64,000 nucleotides of DNA from Agromyces sp. G08B096 (GCF_040267705.1 NZ_CP158374.1:2356001-2420000); one strand, 5' to 3'; numbered from the stretch's first letter, positions 16,544-24,124 are shown. Program-made: numbers and translations. The notes: generated by a model not told the origin, from the letters alone.

Positions 16544-17386
16544 ATGCACAACCCGCTCGCGCGCTGGCGCGTCACTGGCACGTGGGAAGACCACGCGTCG
16601 TATTCGGAGGGCGGCACTGACCATCCGACACCGTATGGTACTCGGCTCGAATGTCCTGCGTCGGGGACATTGCGGTACGACGGCTGGGTGGGCACGGCGG
16701 GGCGCCGTGCGACTCTGTACTTGGATCACCCTCAGGGCCGTGTCCGCGGAGCCTCGGGCACCCGGATGTCGGGTGGGCGCTCGGAGGCTCCTGGCCCGAT
16801 GGTCGCGGTCGTCTTCCAGCATCTCTCGGCGGACCCGCGGTCGGGTCACTACAACGAGTGGGACCCAGACATGGTCCGCACGGGTGCATCAGCGTCTGGC
16901 CGTGAGTTCGGCGGCGACGTCCACCATCACATCCACGGGCTGGATGCCCGCGGATACCGGCTCGATTTCACGAAGTTCATCGGTGCGTCGCTCGCAAGCG
17001 TGAGCGAGGCGCCCGTCTCGGAGGAGGACGACATGCTCGACATCATCACGGTCGACGGGAAGAAGTTCTTGGTCACGACGACGTCGATGACGTGGATCGA
17101 AGGGCCGGGGCATCTCGGGGCACTCGAGAAGTGGATCGGGGGGGCCAACTCCTTGACGGAGGCGGAGCGCAAGGTCGTGGGGTACTACCAGTCCAAGTTG
17201 CGCGGCCGGCCGGACGCGCAGATCGTCGAGATCCCGAACGACCCGAAGTCGCGCTATCTGTCGGTGGGCGGCGAGCTGAAGTGGATTGAGGGGCCGGGCC
17301 ACCTGCCGGTGCTGGAGAAGTTCGTCTCGGGTGCAGCGTCGTTCTCTCCCGCGGAGCGCGACGTACTGGACCACTACCTGGGCTGA
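16544..17386 (+). CDS. M23-like protein with two C-terminal 63-residue-spaced repeats
   Basis: 280 residues. Residues about 20-140 follow the LytM/M23 layout: GGTDHPTPYGT (D26), GRRATLYLDHP, VVFQHLSA, then HHHIHG. The first zinc histidine expected four residues before D26 is Glu22, so activity is uncertain. The C-terminus has two copies of a motif: W184-IEGPGHL...AER...YY215 and W247-IEGPGHL...AER...Y278, 63 residues apart, probably wall- or partner-binding. No signal peptide. It precedes the amidase gene by 4 bases. Possible roles are virion-associated lysin or inactive binding protein. Confidence 0.6.
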   Translation: MHNPLARWRVTGTWEDHASYSEGGTDHPTPYGTRLECPASGTLRYDGWVGTAGRRATLYLDHPQGRVRGASGTRMSGGRSEAPGPMVAVVFQHLSADPRSGHYNEWDPDMVRTGASASGREFGGDVHHHIHGLDARGYRLDFTKFIGASLASVSEAPVSEEDDMLDIITVDGKKFLVTTTSMTWIEGPGHLGALEKWIGGANSLTEAERKVVGYYQSKLRGRPDAQIVEIPNDPKSRYLSVGGELKWIEGPGHLPVLEKFVSGAASFSPAERDVLDHYLG

Positions 17387-17390
17387 GTTC

Positions 17391-18344
17391 ATGGCTGACA
17401 CATTCCACGAGACGCCGCGGGTCACACCGTGCGCACCGCAGAACAAGCCCCGGCCCGCCCGGAAGCGGAGGCCGGTCGGCTGGGTCGACCATCACATCGT
17501 CGGCACCCTGCCGGGGTGCACTGCCCATTTCCAGAACCCGAGCACCGGCTATGCCACGAACTACGGCATCGGCTCAGGAGACGGACGCGGGGGCGGCGGG
17601 TGGTGGATCAACGAGTTCGTGCCCGCTGACGAGGTCGCGTACGGCAACGGGAACGAACACCTCAACGAGGTCGCGATCTCCGTTGAACACGAGAACGACC
17701 TCCGGCTCGGGATCGCCGGCAAGCCACGTCCGGAAGTGCACGAGCTGTCCGCTCGGTTCATGGCGGCGTGCGCTGTCCGGTTCGATTGGCGCATCAAGGG
17801 GAAGGTGCAGCTGGTGCTGCGCGACTTCCCGAACCACGACTTTTACGGGAAGCGAGTTCCCGGGTTCGGGACGGAGTTCAACGTGATCGGGCACAGCGCT
17901 GTGGCACTGAAGGACTGCCCGCGCGACCTCGACATGCAGTGGAAGGTCAACCGGGCGAATCAGATTCTTGCCGATGGCGAGGCGCCGATTATCGAGGAGG
18001 TGTTCGGCATGGCCGGACGTATGTATTTCGCGCGAGTTCGCAAGGAAGGCGAGTCCCTCGTCGATGACGGCGAATGGATGATCGCCGGTGTCGATATCCC
18101 CCCACACCCGCTGGGTTCGACGGCTCCCGATGCCACACCGGAGCAGCGCCTGTACGCGTTGCAGGACGGATACCGGGTCACGACGGACAAGGTGCAAGCG
18201 CTGATCTGGGCGCGGCAGTACAGCTTCTCCCCGGCGAAGACGTTGTCGGTGCAGTTGCCTCGGGAGCAGTACGTGGCCCAGCAGGAGTTCGCACGCCGTG
18301 ACGCGGCCGAATGGCGCCAAGGCATCCGCAACGCTGTGAAGTGA
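17391..18344 (+). CDS. Endolysin: N-acetylmuramoyl-L-alanine amidase (Amidase_2)
   Basis: 317 residues. The zinc-amidase fold is shown by VDHHIVGT (H34/H35), SVEHEND, and the ligand pair H168/C176 in IGHSAVALKDCP. It would cleave the bond between muramic acid and L-Ala of peptidoglycan. Residues about 205-317 form a separate helical C-terminal part with no named wall-binding domain. No signal peptide, so release would need a holin or tail delivery. It lies before the tail-hub gene instead of beside the membrane lysis genes at 21-22 kb. Confidence 0.85.
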   Translation: MADTFHETPRVTPCAPQNKPRPARKRRPVGWVDHHIVGTLPGCTAHFQNPSTGYATNYGIGSGDGRGGGGWWINEFVPADEVAYGNGNEHLNEVAISVEHENDLRLGIAGKPRPEVHELSARFMAACAVRFDWRIKGKVQLVLRDFPNHDFYGKRVPGFGTEFNVIGHSAVALKDCPRDLDMQWKVNRANQILADGEAPIIEEVFGMAGRMYFARVRKEGESLVDDGEWMIAGVDIPPHPLGSTAPDATPEQRLYALQDGYRVTTDKVQALIWARQYSFSPAKTLSVQLPREQYVAQQEFARRDAAEWRQGIRNAVK

Positions 18345-18354
18345 GGAGAGCGCC

Positions 18355-18447
18355 GTGACTCGTGTGATCGTGACGAACGCCCGCACGGGTCGACGAGGAG
18401 ACGTTGAAGACGTTCGGCCTCGCCCGCATCTGACGCAGAGAGGGTGA
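18355..18447 (+). CDS. Possible small ORF, 30 aa
   Basis: GTG 18355 has GAGGAGAG upstream and reads 30 codons, its stop overlapping the next start. A second frame through the same DNA (18386-18433) reads DEETLKTFGLARI before its stop, which looks more protein-like but has no start. Either a tiny gene, a frameshifted remnant, or a leader. Confidence 0.3.
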   Translation: MTRVIVTNARTGRRGDVEDVRPRPHLTQRG

Positions 18448-19721
18448 CCGCGATGCGCCATTACTGGCTCGCGACGGCCGCGAAGACCGGTGCGGTCCTT
18501 GCCGACCTGCCGGGCCTGTCGGTCCCGAAGGTGAAGAAGGTCATCGGCCGGTATGAGCCCGCGACGGCATCCTTCCCCCTCGTCGGGAAGGGTGTCCCAG
18601 TGGACTGGGAACGCATCCTCATCGAGGGTGCGACGGTGTTCCACCTCCTGCGGGACAACCCGAACGACCCCGCCCATGGCATCCCGGTGTGGGGTGGCAT
18701 GCTCGTCCGTCCCCCGAGGACCGAGGCTGACGACGTGCAGCTGTCGCTGCAGACGGCCGAGTGGTACTTCGATGGTCGCTACGTCGGAGACAAGAAGTAC
18801 ACCGGGGTGGGGCAGAACCTCATCGTCAAGGATCTCGTGGAGTCCTTCGCCGCGGCGGGCCCGAACGGCGGCCTCCCGATTCGTGTGGAGATCGTGAACG
18901 GCGGCGATGGGAAGCCCCGAGACCGGGAGTACCAGAACTCTGACGACAAGACCCTGTATTCGGTGCTGCAGGAGCTCATGGGCGTCATCGACGGCCCCGA
19001 GTGGACCATCGGTTGGGAGTGGCAGGCCAACCCAGAACGCATCACGCCGGTGCTGTATGTGGGTGACCGGATCGGGACCGCGAAGCCAGCGTGGATGCCA
19101 TCACCGGCCGCAGTGTTCGAGATGCCCGGTTCGGTGCTGTCGTTCACCGACGACCGCTCCTACGGGCGCGGCAAGGGCGCGAACGTAGTGATGGCGAAGT
19201 CGTCCGGACAGGGCGGCGCGCGCCCGGAGTCCACACCGATGGTCGCCGTGGACGATCTGCGGCCAACGTTCGAGTACCGGTTCACCCCGTCGACGTCGAT
19301 CAAGGACGTCGGGACCCTGGACGAGCATGCCCAGGCGAAACTGCAGATCCTGAAGGACGGCTCGCCGACCCTCGAGATGGTCGCCCTCGCGGACCGGGGC
19401 CCGCTGCTCGATGTCGACTGGTTCATCGGCGACGACATCGGCTACAGCATCGGGAAGTCATCCCGCAGCCGCCGCCAGCCCGCCGCGATCCAGGTAGATC
19501 CCGAAGGCTACGCTCCGGCCTCACCGGTCGACGGTGAGGGCTACGGCAGCATGGCTGGCCTCACACTCGACACCGACAACTACGCGGAGCCGGCCCCGGA
19601 TACTCGCCCGATCGTGCCCGCATACCCGCGCGGCCGCGAAGGCGTCGCCCGCGTCATCGGGTGGGAACTCGAACCCCAGGGCACGCCAACCGTGACGCCC
19701 ATCCTGTACGCCCCGGAGTGA
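18444..19721 (+). CDS. Minor tail/baseplate protein (ReqiPepy6 Gp37-like)
   Basis: 425 residues from GTG 18444 (an in-frame ATG at 18453 is equally possible). The sequence (VPKVKKVIGRYEPATASFPLV; WGGMLVRPPRTEADDVQLSL; FTDDRSYGRGKGANVVMA) matches the hub-type tail proteins of Gram-positive siphophages related to ReqiPepy6 Gp37. It is probably a structural component of the baseplate hub. No catalytic motif seen. Followed by a fibre gene. Confidence 0.72.
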   Translation: MTAMRHYWLATAAKTGAVLADLPGLSVPKVKKVIGRYEPATASFPLVGKGVPVDWERILIEGATVFHLLRDNPNDPAHGIPVWGGMLVRPPRTEADDVQLSLQTAEWYFDGRYVGDKKYTGVGQNLIVKDLVESFAAAGPNGGLPIRVEIVNGGDGKPRDREYQNSDDKTLYSVLQELMGVIDGPEWTIGWEWQANPERITPVLYVGDRIGTAKPAWMPSPAAVFEMPGSVLSFTDDRSYGRGKGANVVMAKSSGQGGARPESTPMVAVDDLRPTFEYRFTPSTSIKDVGTLDEHAQAKLQILKDGSPTLEMVALADRGPLLDVDWFIGDDIGYSIGKSSRSRRQPAAIQVDPEGYAPASPVDGEGYGSMAGLTLDTDNYAEPAPDTRPIVPAYPRGREGVARVIGWELEPQGTPTVTPILYAPE

Positions 19722-19737
19722 GAGGAGCGCGAGCGGA

Positions 19738-20568
19738 ATGGCACTCTTCCCGACACCTCCCGCCGAGGATGACCTGGTTCGGCAGCAACGCGACCTCGTT
19801 CGCGATCAGGAGCAGATCGCGGCCGCCCGTGAGCTGGAGTCATCCTCGATCGGTGAAGGCGGCCTTACCGTCCAGGACGGTGGCGCGATCCGCATTGAGG
19901 ACGGCGGTGACCTGTTCGTCGACGGTGATGCGACGTTCAACGGCAACCTGACGGTCCCGGCCGGGTCATTGAACACGGCCGGGTCGATCTCCGCGAGCGG
20001 CAACGTCCAGGGTGGCGGGCTCATCTCCACGGGCTCGGCGTCTGTCGCCGGGACGTTGAGCGCTGGCGGAATCTCCACCGGGAACCTGTCGGCGTCGGGC
20101 ACTGTGAGCGGGAACTACGGTGGCGATTTCCCCGCCGGCCTCCGCTCAACTGGCGCGTACAACACGCTCGTGACCGGTGGCGGCGCGTACGTCGCAGCAT
20201 GGATTCACAGCGACGGCCGAGTTGGGTACGCGCCCTCGTCGCGTCGGTTCAAGACCGGGTTCGTCCCCGTGGTGCTCACCATCGAGAAGGTGCTCGAGCT
20301 CCAGGGGTTCTACTTCCAGTACCTCGCGGCGGTGCCGTACGACCAGGCGCAGCAGCGGTGGGTGATCGGCCTCCTCGCGGAGGACACCCACAATGCCGGG
20401 TTCCCGTTCCTCGTGGACTACGACGAGGACGGGGAACCGTTCGGTATCCGTGCCGACCTGCTCGCGGTGGTCGTTCTCGAGGGCCTGCGGGACCTCTACC
20501 GCCAGCATCTGGAACTCAAGGCGACCGTCGTCGCGCTAGCGGCCCGTCTGGAGGCCGCCGGGATCTAG
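19738..20568 (+). CDS. Tail fibre/spike with S74 intramolecular chaperone domain
   Basis: 276 residues. The N-terminus is a coiled segment, followed by a Gly/Ser/Ala-rich repeat region (about residues 45-130) of the triple-beta-helix type. The C-terminal ~110 residues match the Peptidase_S74 chaperone: SSRRFK (S167-K172, candidate Ser/Lys self-cleavage pair), VLELQGFYFQYL, IGLLAEDTHNAGFP and a long final helix. These domains trimerise the fibre and then cut themselves off. The stop overlaps the opposing gene's stop by four bases (CTAG). Confidence 0.85.
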   Translation: MALFPTPPAEDDLVRQQRDLVRDQEQIAAARELESSSIGEGGLTVQDGGAIRIEDGGDLFVDGDATFNGNLTVPAGSLNTAGSISASGNVQGGGLISTGSASVAGTLSAGGISTGNLSASGTVSGNYGGDFPAGLRSTGAYNTLVTGGGAYVAAWIHSDGRVGYAPSSRRFKTGFVPVVLTIEKVLELQGFYFQYLAAVPYDQAQQRWVIGLLAEDTHNAGFPFLVDYDEDGEPFGIRADLLAVVVLEGLRDLYRQHLELKATVVALAARLEAAGI

Positions 20569-21017
20569 TGCTGGCAGGGCACCTGGGTGCCGTCTTCTAG
20601 CACCTGGCAGATGGTGTGCACTTGGGTTCCGGGCACGGGGCCGGTGTACTCGGGCTCAGGCTCTTCGACGACCGGCTCTTCTTCGGCTACAGCCTGCTCT
20701 GCGGCGATCCGCTCGGCTTCCGCGGCGGCGGCCTGCTCGGCCGCGATCCTGGCGGCTTCCGCTGCTGCGGCTTTGGCGGCGAGACGGTCCTGTTCAGCCT
20801 TCACGGCTGCGGCGGCTTCCGTCTCCTGCTCGGCGGCGAGGCCGTTGGTGTACGGGACGGATGCCAGGTCGACGGTGATCGCGGCGACGGTGGGTTCCGG
20901 GGTGGGTTCTGCGGCGTTCGCACCACCGAAGACGGTGAACGCGCCGAACGCGATCGCGCCGGCTGCGCCGAGGGCTACAGCACCGGCCCCAACGTCTCTG
21001 GCCCACTTCTTGTTCAT
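20565..21017 (-). CDS. Secreted Ala/Glu-rich protein (candidate moron)
   Basis: 150 residues, transcribed against all neighbouring late genes. A clear Sec signal peptide (MNKK, then a hydrophobic AGAVALGAAGAIAFGAF stretch, ANA-A cleavage near residue 35) is followed by a Pro/Thr linker, an Ala/Glu/Lys/Arg coiled coil (about 62-110), an acidic E/P segment and a C-terminal pair of cysteines (C137, C148). No enzymatic domain. Export from the lysogen and its reverse orientation suggest lysogenic conversion or surface exclusion; this is inference. An inverted repeat GGCGG-7-CCGCC lies just before the start. Confidence 0.7.
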   Translation of the reverse strand: MNKKWARDVGAGAVALGAAGAIAFGAFTVFGGANAAEPTPEPTVAAITVDLASVPYTNGLAAEQETEAAAAVKAEQDRLAAKAAAAEAARIAAEQAAAAEAERIAAEQAVAEEEPVVEEPEPEYTGPVPGTQVHTICQVLEDGTQVPCQH

Positions 21018-21083
21018 GGGCGGCAGTTAACCGCCGACCACCGACGTACCGCAATAGGTGCAGACCCTGAGATCGGAGACCCC

Positions 21084-21443
21084 ATGCCCGAATGGTTGAT
21101 CACTGTCGTCGTCGCTGTCATCGCGGCGGCCGGCGGATGGGGGTCGGCGTTCCTGCAGTCGCGAGCGAAATCCCGGGACGACAGACAGGCCCTGATCGAC
21201 CAGCTCCAGGAGGAGCGGAACTACGCGGACGAGCAGCGCCGCCTCGAGCGGGAGGCGTTCTCGATCGAGCTCGCGAAGGAACGCGAGCAGATCGCGGCGG
21301 AGCGGGTCGAGTACACGACCCGTCTGGATCGCATGTGGGCGGACAAGGCCGCGTCGCGTGCTCACGTCGCACAGCTGAACGACCACATCTGGCAGCGGAA
21401 GCCGCCGCCCCCGCCGGAGCCGCCGGCCGGGTACATCCACTGA
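21084..21443 (+). CDS. Membrane-anchored coiled-coil protein (DUF2746/Rz-like)
   Basis: 119 residues. One N-terminal membrane segment (residues 4-24), then a long charged coiled coil (about 25-100) and a Pro-rich end (PPPPPEPPAGYIH). This is the organisation of DUF2746 proteins and spanin-like factors of actinophages, which sit beside the holin. Possibly acts in the envelope step of lysis. Function inferred from topology and position only. Confidence 0.6.
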   Translation: MPEWLITVVVAVIAAAGGWGSAFLQSRAKSRDDRQALIDQLQEERNYADEQRRLEREAFSIELAKEREQIAAERVEYTTRLDRMWADKAASRAHVAQLNDHIWQRKPPPPPEPPAGYIH

Positions 21444-21460
21444 TCGCCTGAGGGGGCATT

Positions 21461-21904
21461 ATGAACGACCGCATCATCCAGCTGATCCGGACCTTCTGGC
21501 CGGGTGCGATCGCGTGGCTGATCGCTCAGGCGGTGGCGCAGATCCCGGCCGTGGCCGACTGGATCGCGTACGTCGACGACCTCCTCGTCTCGGCTGGGTG
21601 GGGTGCGACGGCGCAGGAGCTTCTCACGGCCGCTGCGATCGGTGCGACGATCGCGGGCTACGTGGCGCTGGTGCAGTGGCTGTCGAAGCTGCCGAAGATC
21701 GGGCACTGGATCGCCCGCCTCGGGTTGGGCTCGTCGAAGACGCCGACGTACCGCGCCATCGCTCCGGTACCGACGCCGGTGAACATCGATGCGGAGTCCG
21801 ACGGGTTCCTGCTCGCGCTCGAGCTCGGGGCGGCGCAGGGCCTCACCCGTGAGCAGGTGTGGGACCGGTACGTGGAGAAGATCCGCGGGGGCGACGGTGC
21901 CTAG
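21461..21904 (+). CDS. Putative holin/membrane protein
   Basis: 147 residues with two hydrophobic segments (about 10-30 and 52-72) and a charged C-terminal part ending in an acidic helix. Its place between the coiled-coil membrane protein and the last gene of the late operon fits a holin releasing the amidase. Holins have little sequence conservation, so the call rests on topology and neighbourhood. Confidence 0.55.
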   Translation: MNDRIIQLIRTFWPGAIAWLIAQAVAQIPAVADWIAYVDDLLVSAGWGATAQELLTAAAIGATIAGYVALVQWLSKLPKIGHWIARLGLGSSKTPTYRAIAPVPTPVNIDAESDGFLLALELGAAQGLTREQVWDRYVEKIRGGDGA

Positions 21905-22745
21905 GAAGCCGGTCACCGCGGACACCGACACGGACCAGCTGCAGGACGTCGTCCGCGCGCGACTCGCCTCGAACCTCGGCGACCCCGGCCAGCCCGAGGG
22001 CGCAGCAGTGGCTGCGGCGATCGCTGCTGCAGGCCCCGAGGGCTCGTCGGGGGGTGTGCCGGCGGCTTTCGTCCGCCCGGTGCCCGGGTCTGCGACCGCC
22101 TCGGTAGCGGGCGTCACGCTGACAGCCGTGGGCACCGCGACCGCAGCGAGCCTGGCGAACACGGCTCACCAGTCACTCCCGCGCGTCGAGTACCTTGTGA
22201 CCACCGCTTCCACCAGCGCAACCGGTGGCGTTCGATCGTCCGCTCCCCTAGTCGTCCGCGAGGTGACCGGAGCGCCCACGTTCGGCGGATGGGACATCCG
22301 AATGCGGGTCGCGCCCGCTGTCGGCGTCACGAACGCCTCACACCGGTTCTTCGCTGGGCTCCGCGCCTCGAGCCTCTCACCGACCGACGTTGACCCGTCA
22401 ACGCAGGCGTCCTGCATCGGGTTCGGCTACGACTCCGCGGATACGAACCTGCAGGTGATGCACAACGACACCTCCGGGAACTGCACGAAGGCGGACCTTG
22501 GGTCTTCGTTCCCGAAACCATCCGCGGACCGGGCGGCGGTGTACGAGTTCACGTGCACGGCAGCGCCCGGTGCGACATCGGTCGCGTGGACCGTGCGCGA
22601 CGTTGTCACGGGCGCGGAAGCGTCGGGGACCATCACCACCGACCTGCCAGCTTCGACGATGCCGCTCGGGTTCGGTACTTGGACTTCGGTTGGTGGAGTC
22701 TCCTCTACCGTCGGCACGGCCCTCTTTGCGCTGAACATCGAGTAA
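21897..22745 (+). CDS. Putative virion/tail fibre-type protein, 282 aa
   Basis: GTG 21897 overlaps the holin stop by 8 bases. Residues 1-60 are Ala/Gly-rich and flexible; residues about 90-282 are beta-rich with repeated Thr/Ser/Gly strands (GWDIRMRVAPAVGVTNASHRFFAGL, last strand ALFALNIE), resembling jelly-roll carbohydrate-binding tips of phage fibres. No named family. It is the last late gene, ending at a strong terminator. Confidence 0.55.
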   Translation: MPRKPVTADTDTDQLQDVVRARLASNLGDPGQPEGAAVAAAIAAAGPEGSSGGVPAAFVRPVPGSATASVAGVTLTAVGTATAASLANTAHQSLPRVEYLVTTASTSATGGVRSSAPLVVREVTGAPTFGGWDIRMRVAPAVGVTNASHRFFAGLRASSLSPTDVDPSTQASCIGFGYDSADTNLQVMHNDTSGNCTKADLGSSFPKPSADRAAVYEFTCTAAPGATSVAWTVRDVVTGAEASGTITTDLPASTMPLGFGTWTSVGGVSSTVGTALFALNIE

Positions 22746-22750
22746 CGAAC

Positions 22751-22778
22751 GCCCCGCTCTCCTTCGGGAGGGCGGGGC
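22751..22778. terminator. Rho-independent terminator, end of late operon
   Basis: 12-bp stem GCCCCGCTCTCC / GGAGGGCGGGGC (one G-T pair) closed by a TTCG tetraloop and followed by TTTCGT. It starts 5 bases after the last late stop. The symmetrical stem can also terminate the convergent accessory gene at 22784. Confidence 0.9.
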
Positions 22779-22783
22779 TTTCG

Positions 22784-23287
22784 TCATGCCCGGAAGCGCG
22801 CGACGTACTCGGAGTGCAGGGCTTCGACGGCGGTCCGGAGTTGGTCGAACCGGCCCACCACGACGCCGTACACCTCACCCTCGTAGACGACCCGGGTGCC
22901 GTCGTCGAACAGCTGCACTTGCCACGCGATCCGTCCCTTGAGGTCACGGTGTACCCACACACCGGGCTGGGTCTCCTCCGCTTCGAGTAGCGGGTGCCAC
23001 GGCACCCCGTGGTGTTCCTTCGCCGCGGCGGGTTCCTGACCTTGCTCCTGCACGGTGGCAGAGTACTCGCCCCACACCGTCTCCGCGGCGAGCCGGAGCT
23101 CGTCGGCGGGGAAGAATCCGATGAGGTCCCGGTCGCTCGGGTCGGGCGCCCATGTCTCCGCCCGGAGCAGAGGCCGCGGCGGGGAGGACATCTGCACGAC
23201 CCGGATCACGGCGATCTTCCGTGACCCGTCGAACTGAATCCACACACCACGCTCGATGGACCTGAGCTTCGGCTGCCAGTACCGCAA
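22784..23287 (-). CDS. Accessory prophage protein with duplicated domain, 167 aa
   Basis: Soluble protein of two similar halves: GVWIQ (14-18) with DELRLAAETVWGEYSATV (62-79), and GVWVH (109-113) with DQLRTAVEALHSEYVARF (148-165). Each half seems to be a small beta-sheet plus helix. No catalytic residues stand out. It is convergent to the late operon and separated from it by the terminator, so it is probably expressed in the lysogen. No family recognised. Confidence 0.6.
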   Translation of the reverse strand: MRYWQPKLRSIERGVWIQFDGSRKIAVIRVVQMSSPPRPLLRAETWAPDPSDRDLIGFFPADELRLAAETVWGEYSATVQEQGQEPAAAKEHHGVPWHPLLEAEETQPGVWVHRDLKGRIAWQVQLFDDGTRVVYEGEVYGVVVGRFDQLRTAVEALHSEYVARFRA

Positions 23288-23362
23288 CGGGCCGGGACTC
23301 CTCTCCTGGGGGGTTGAGTGGAGCGCGCCGGCCCGCGCGGTGAAACCGAGTGTGGCAGGACC

Positions 23363-23656
23363 CTACGACACGATCGTGATACCCAACAGCTGATACCCGT
23401 CCGGCACCTTCGCCTGCAGCGCCGCGACCGCGGCCTCATAGGTGGGGCCGTCCGCCTCGATGGGTTCCGTGCGGTCGGGACGGATCAGGCCGTGCACCTC
23501 GACGCCGCCGGCCTTCAGCTTCTGGTCATGCGCCCGGATGAGTTCATGCCCGGGTGGGATGAGCGCTTCGAACTGGGCGCGCGCCGACGGGAGATCCTCG
23601 CCGGTCGCGGTGAGCTCGGTCGTCGACGTCGGGCGGATGTGGGCAGAGACCTTCAC
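23363..23656 (-). CDS. Accessory prophage protein with two tandem ~45-residue repeats, 97 aa
   Basis: Two units: residues 2-45 (KVSAHIRPT...ARAQFEALIPPGHELI) and 52-96 (EVHGLIRPD...AVAALQAKVPDGYQLLGI), with the shared pattern beta-strand, acidic turn, helix, P-G-(H/Y)-x-L strand. Single-unit relatives are common small hypothetical proteins in actinobacteria and their phages, with unknown role. Soluble. Transcribed with the 88-aa membrane protein upstream. Confidence 0.6.
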   Translation of the reverse strand: MKVSAHIRPTSTTELTATGEDLPSARAQFEALIPPGHELIRAHDQKLKAGGVEVHGLIRPDRTEPIEADGPTYEAAVAALQAKVPDGYQLLGITIVS

Positions 23657-23665
23657 CCTCCGAGC

Positions 23666-23932
23666 CTACGTGCGCGGCGATTCCTTCACCCTCTGCCGAG
23701 CATCCGCGGCGTCGTCGGCGCGCCGGCGCTCACTGTGCCACCAGGCGAACGCCTCGAACAGCATGTACGCGACGAGCGCGAAGCCAGCAAACTGGGCAAG
23801 CCACGTGGAGAACGACAGCACCGTCATCCCGTCGAGGCCCATGCCCTGAGCGATGAAGTACGCGATCACCGCGACGACGAGCCCGAGGACACCGACGATG
23901 CCGAGGGCCACGCTCCACGGGTTCTGTCTCAT
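23666..23932 (-). CDS. Two-pass membrane protein, 88 aa
   Basis: Start taken at 23932; an in-frame ATG at 23944 is also possible, and neither has a good ribosome site. Two hydrophobic segments (about 8-28 and 43-66) are separated by a short polar loop and followed by a basic/acidic cytoplasmic tail. Stop lies 9 bp from the 97-aa gene. It is the last phage-like gene before the chromosome. Could be a superinfection or holin-like membrane protein; no family recognised. Confidence 0.6.
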   Translation of the reverse strand: MRQNPWSVALGIVGVLGLVVAVIAYFIAQGMGLDGMTVLSFSTWLAQFAGFALVAYMLFEAFAWWHSERRRADDAADARQRVKESPRT

Positions 23933-24094
23933 GCGGCCGAGCATAGACCCGCAGCGGATGCGCGCGTCAGTGCCTACCCGTAGATGCGACGTATTAACGC
24001 CCGAGATCGTCGAAGAGGAGGTCCCACCGCATGCAGCGACGCTACCGGGAGCATCCCCGAGGACGACCGCGTTCTCCACAGGTGGCGAAACTCC

Positions 24095-24124
24095 TTGACA
24101 GAGAAACGGAGCGGGCAGTACCGT
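24095..24124 (+). promoter_or_regulatory. Promoter TTGACA-N18-TACCGT
   Basis: Consensus -35 TTGACA (24095-24100), 18-bp spacer, -10 TACCGT (24119-24124). It points to the Rv3235-family gene 91 bp downstream and marks undisturbed chromosome just right of the prophage. Confidence 0.6.

Larger units (their letters stand above)
1..23950. mobile_element. Prophage (late/structural half, left end outside window)
   Basis: A contiguous head-packaging, head-tail, tail, baseplate and lysis module in canonical siphovirus order runs from the window edge to about 22.75 kb and is followed by minus-strand accessory genes to 23.93 kb. Unbroken chromosomal genes (Rv3235-family, secA, mtrAB) begin right after it. 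The right boundary is inferred to lie between the last phage-like gene (23932) and the chromosomal promoter at 24095. No integrase, excisionase, repressor or replication gene is present here, so the early region and attL should lie to the left. All structural genes appear intact. Confidence 0.88.

Noticed and set aside
1-23950. Integrase, repressor or toxin-antitoxin genes of the prophage
   Set aside because: No tyrosine or serine recombinase motifs and no classical repressor HTH protein other than the small terminase were found.
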